Shown here piece after piece: positions 61,541-64,000 of a stretch of 64,000 nucleotides of DNA. The notes under the pieces were generated by a model. It saw only the letters and a list, made by a program, of their open reading frames with translations. It searched no databases and was not told where the DNA came from. How positions within the stretch are numbered: the stretch's first letter is position 1; the number at the start of each line of letters is the position of its first letter. This stretch comes from Pratylenchus scribneri (Eukaryota > Nematoda > Chromadorea > Rhabditida > Pratylenchidae). Position numbers and translations under genes: made by a program. The DNA lies in NCBI GenBank assembly GCA_030063045.1, contig JAQSEB010000150.1, positions 186,001-250,000 of the forward strand, read 5' to 3'.

Positions 61541-61729
61541 TTAAATTTTAAATGTTATTATGAGATGATATTTGATACATTTTTTTCTAATTTGGACAAT
61601 TCTTCTAATTAATTTTTGTCTTCCATCGAACTTTTTTAAAATATCTATGTGATACGCAGTCCCAATTATTGCAAAGCATACCATGATCATATTCTTTTGT
61701 TTTTTTTTTAAATTAAAAAAGATAGACAA
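61541..61729 (-). CDS. Possible exon, basic small protein
   Basis: A minus frame of 62 codons from ATG at 61729. The middle reads MVCFAIIGTAYHIDILKKFD then GRQKLIRRIVQIRKKC, a hydrophobic stretch followed by a strongly basic one. ATG|GTATGC inside could be a donor. Flanks are A+T desert. Family unknown. Confidence 0.35.
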   Translation of the reverse strand: MSIFFNLKKKQKNMIMVCFAIIGTAYHIDILKKFDGRQKLIRRIVQIRKKCIKYHLIITFKI

Positions 61730-62680
61730 TACATTATTAATTTTATCCTTTAAAATATATTTCGTCTAAATTTCGAATTTATTGTTAATAATAAATAATT
61801 TTTTTTAATTTTAAAATAATGGAATTAAATTACGATGAATTATCAGATTGTTTGATCTTTTTTTTAAATCTGTTATTTTTATTGGCACAAATTTTTTTTT
61901 AAATCCAATTTAATTTTGATTAGATTTTCATAGAAAATTTTTTACTAATTAACGAAACTTTAATTTTAATATTTGTGCCTATATTGGATTACTTTTTTCA
62001 ATTCTAGTCTGAAATTATACTAATTGATTAAATTATTTTTATTATTTTAATAATTTAAATTTAATTTTTTTAAAATTTTTTTAATATTTTCTTTTTTATT
62101 ATTTTTAATTCCCCATTTTTATTTCAATTTTGTTTGCAATTTCGACTTCATTATGATTTATGACGTACACTTCTATAAATAGTACATCTGAGTTTTAACC
62201 TAGGTTGAGTCATAAAAATCTTGTATATTTAAAATAAATACCTTTTATATCCTGTTTAATTTATGAAAATAATTTACCTTCTAAGATAATGTGTATTAAT
62301 TTTTAAATAAATAATTATTTTTTTTTCCTTTTTGCACAAAATTTCATTAATTAATTTTTTAATTATTCTTTATCTATTTTATGAATATAATAGTTTAAAT
62401 TTAATTTATTGTTGATTTGTATTTTTATATATCATGAAAATTGGCATTTATTCGGTGTCGTCTTTTCCAATTCTAGGTTGAGTAATAAATTATAATTCTA
62501 TAAAATTTTATTTTATCTACCTAAGCATAAAATTTAATTTAAAAAATTTTTATATAATTTAAATTATATATTTTTTTAAATCATGGAAAATTTTCAATAT
62601 TTTATCATTATTTTCTTAATTCTTTACTTTAATTTTATTGCAATAATAATTTTTGATCGAAGATATTTCAAAAAATTTTG
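61730..62680. other. A+T desert up to the composition break
   Basis: No gene seen. An unusual pair TTTTAACCTAGGTTGAGT (about 62193) and TTCTAGGTTGAGTAATAA (about 62470) shares the 10-mer TAGGTTGAGT. Confidence 0.5.
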
Positions 62681-62686
62681 TCATAT

Positions 62687-63217
62687 TGTAAAGGATGGGT
62701 GATGTTGGGCGAAGCCCAACATCCAACCCAAACATCCCAAAAACATTTCTTCCCAATTTCCAAATAAAATTCCAAAGATCCAAAGAGAAAGGGCCGACGC
62801 AATAAGCGAATAAAAGGGAAAACGCCGCATGATGAGAACATGGGCGGGAAGAGATAGCCAGGCAGAAAAGGCCTCCTATCCTTATCACTGCGAAAGGGCA
62901 GAGTAAAAGGTGAGAGCAAGCGGCCATTGTGAATGGACGCTTGGGCAAATCAATCATCGCACACATTAAGTGAAGGAAAACTTGACTCACTCACCCAAAA
63001 AGGGAAAATTGATGACTAAATAAATCCCCGACCGCAGTGGTGGGGAGGACCCTATTTAAGGATGAGGTGAGGTGAGGCAAGGCAGTCTCCCAGAGTCAGT
63101 CTCAGACTCAGTCTTCCCTGACCTGACTCAAACAAGTCAAAAATTGAGCGTGAATTCCAGCGAATTATTAAAAGCAAAATTGCTAAAAAAGCTATTCAAC
63201 AACAACCCAAATCAATC
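62687..63217 (+). promoter_or_regulatory. 5' regulatory region, possibly an LTR
   Basis: The composition switches sharply at TGTAAAGGATGGG (62687) from A+T desert to near 50% G+C. The region holds a 10-bp hairpin, a TATA-like CTATTTAAG at 63052-63060, and about 25-30 bp downstream a repeated AGTCTC/AGACTC start region (63083-63115) with CAGTC initiator-like copies. The layout (TG start, TATA, short leader) fits the U3-R of an LTR element or the promoter of a gene. No second copy lies inside the window to decide. Minus and plus open frames here are mutually overlapping and I treat them as shadows. Confidence 0.5.
62701..62723. repeat. Perfect 10-bp inverted repeat
   Basis: GATGTTGGGC, loop GAA, GCCCAACATC. 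The strongest hairpin in the window, 14 bp from the composition break. Confidence 0.9.
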
Positions 63218-64000
63218 ATGTTCGTCCAACCACAAACAAAAGCAACAACAATGGCCGAATTGGTGCCGGAATTGGGCGAAATGCTTGGACAACAGCAATG
63301 TGCCAACAATGCAAACAAAATCGGGCGCGGAAGTAGCCAGTCGGAGGTTGCCGGAATGCATGCCGATGGAGGCCATTCTTTGGAGGTGGCCGTAATGCAT
63401 GCCATTGAATGCCGCGGACTCCGAGGATTTGCTGGAAACACATTGGAACGAGCCGAGCGGATGGCCAAGTGCGGGGCACTGGTAAGTCCAGGGTTTTGTA
63501 ACAAAAGTTTGAAAGATTGGGACGACCTGGTTCAAAGGTCAATAGCTAAAAATGGCGGAATTCACCCAATCAGGGAAACTCACCAAGAAAAGTCGCTACC
63601 CGGAATGGGGCGCCATCGGTTTAAACACCGCCCGGTCGAAGTGGGATCGGTGGGGCCTTACAACAAGGTACCGTTCGGGATCATTGATCGCCGTAAAACT
63701 CCAATCAAGTCTGAGAATGGTTTGGAACCATCCATTCACATGGAACGCCGAGAGGCCGGCGAGAATAAAGGTCAACGGCCAATGGCTGAGAACATGAAGA
63801 GTGCAGAAATGAAAGGAACCCGAATGGGAATTGAAATTGGCAATTATAAGGGAGTAAGCCACCCTGTCCCAATTCCCCACAAGAGCCCCAGCTCGAATAA
63901 AACCCATATGGGGAGAAGAATGAGCCGAGACGAAGTTGAAAGCCTGAGCTTTACTGAGATGGATTCAGAGAACAAATATGGCCAAAACCAAGGAGCAATC
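63218..64000 (+). CDS. Long open frame running off the right edge, unknown product
   Basis: From ATG at 63218 the plus frame stays open for 261 codons to the last base. The previous in-frame stop is a TGA near 63115. At near 50% G+C such a length is very unlikely by chance, so it codes. It starts MFVQPQTKATTMAELVPELG and has KDWDDLVQRSIAKNGGIHP, GSVGPYNKVPFGIIDRRK and a basic/acidic end RRMSRDEVESLSFTEMDSE. It is rich in G, M, R, K and E with few aromatics; no membrane helix, zinc knuckle (CCHC), protease or polymerase motif so far. It could be a gag or other structural frame of a mobile element, or a host gene. A perfect CACTG|GTAAGT donor lies at 63482, so the first 88 codons could also be an exon. 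Other frames at 63072-63395 and 63552-63797 (plus) and the minus frames are overlaps. Confidence 0.7.
   Translation, partial: MFVQPQTKATTMAELVPELGEMLGQQQCANNANKIGRGSSQSEVAGMHADGGHSLEVAVMHAIECRGLRGFAGNTLERAERMAKCGALVSPGFCNKSLKDWDDLVQRSIAKNGGIHPIRETHQEKSLPGMGRHRFKHRPVEVGSVGPYNKVPFGIIDRRKTPIKSENGLEPSIHMERREAGENKGQRPMAENMKSAEMKGTRMGIEIGNYKGVSHPVPIPHKSPSSNKTHMGRRMSRDEVESLSFTEMDSENKYGQNQGAI

Noticed and set aside
62616..63210. Minus-strand frames of 124 and 83 codons
   Set aside because: They overlap each other and the promoter-like block. Part is low-quality A+T translation, and the strong frame is on plus from 63218.
63261..63278. TGGTGCCG as a primer-binding site in the right-hand block
   Set aside because: It lies within the open frame and is not preceded by an LTR-like CA end. 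Eight shared bases are not enough.
63072..63395. Plus frame of 107 codons
   Set aside because: Overlaps the start of the longer plus frame and closes. Possible only if translation or splicing differs; no evidence for that.
63196..63907. Minus-strand frames of 102-108 codons
   Set aside because: Shadows of the 261-codon plus frame; in G+C-richer DNA several frames stay open by chance.
1..64000. tRNA, rRNA or CRISPR features
   Set aside because: No cloverleaf with intact arms, no ribosomal RNA core sequence and no spaced direct-repeat array were seen.

Overview
The window is eukaryotic nuclear DNA and is extremely A+T-rich, roughly four fifths or more A+T by eye. Coding signal appears only as short, less A+T-rich islands. 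I infer a nematode or nematode-like invertebrate. The evidence is the tiny GT-AG introns (41 and 45 nt in the one gene whose family I can identify), the overall base composition, a PIF/Harbinger transposase relic and the LTR-element style. No direct species marker was seen.

Layout: 1-15.6 kb is A+T desert with 50-200 bp islands that look like exons or gene relics, the longest on the + strand at 8.8-9.4 kb. At 15.6-16.6 kb lies a truncated PIF/Harbinger transposase on the minus strand, with a block of short palindromic repeats at its 5' end. From 17 to 24.5 kb there are more islands, including a cysteine-rich terminal exon (22730-22857, minus) and a possible KH-like segment (minus, about 21.4-21.5 kb). 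At 27604-31630 is a complete LTR retrotransposon unit on the minus strand: two identical 443-bp LTRs, a 4-bp target duplication, a primer-binding site and a polypurine tract. Its interior is too decayed to be autonomous.

From 31.6 to 44 kb the sequence is mostly desert with islands. At 44711-45330 is the best-identified host gene, a fragment of the protein phosphatase 4 regulatory subunit 3 family (SMEK/Falafel) with two perfectly phased tiny introns and two frameshifts near homopolymers. A self-complementary repeat cluster precedes it at 44.5 kb. From 45.4 to 61.7 kb there are further islands, including strong open frames at 47.0, 47.5, 50.0, 53.0, 56.3 and 60.6 kb on the minus strand and a three-copy tandem repeat at 60.2-60.6 kb. 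At about 62.69 kb the composition changes abruptly to near 50% G+C. This block has a hairpin, a TATA-like box, a start-region repeat and an open frame of 261 codons that runs off the right edge, and it may be the 5' end of another mobile element.

Most islands are open in several frames on both strands because short, less A+T-rich DNA contains few stops. Strand and product are therefore given only where splice sites, length or family motifs support them. No operon-like cooperation between genes can be read from this window.
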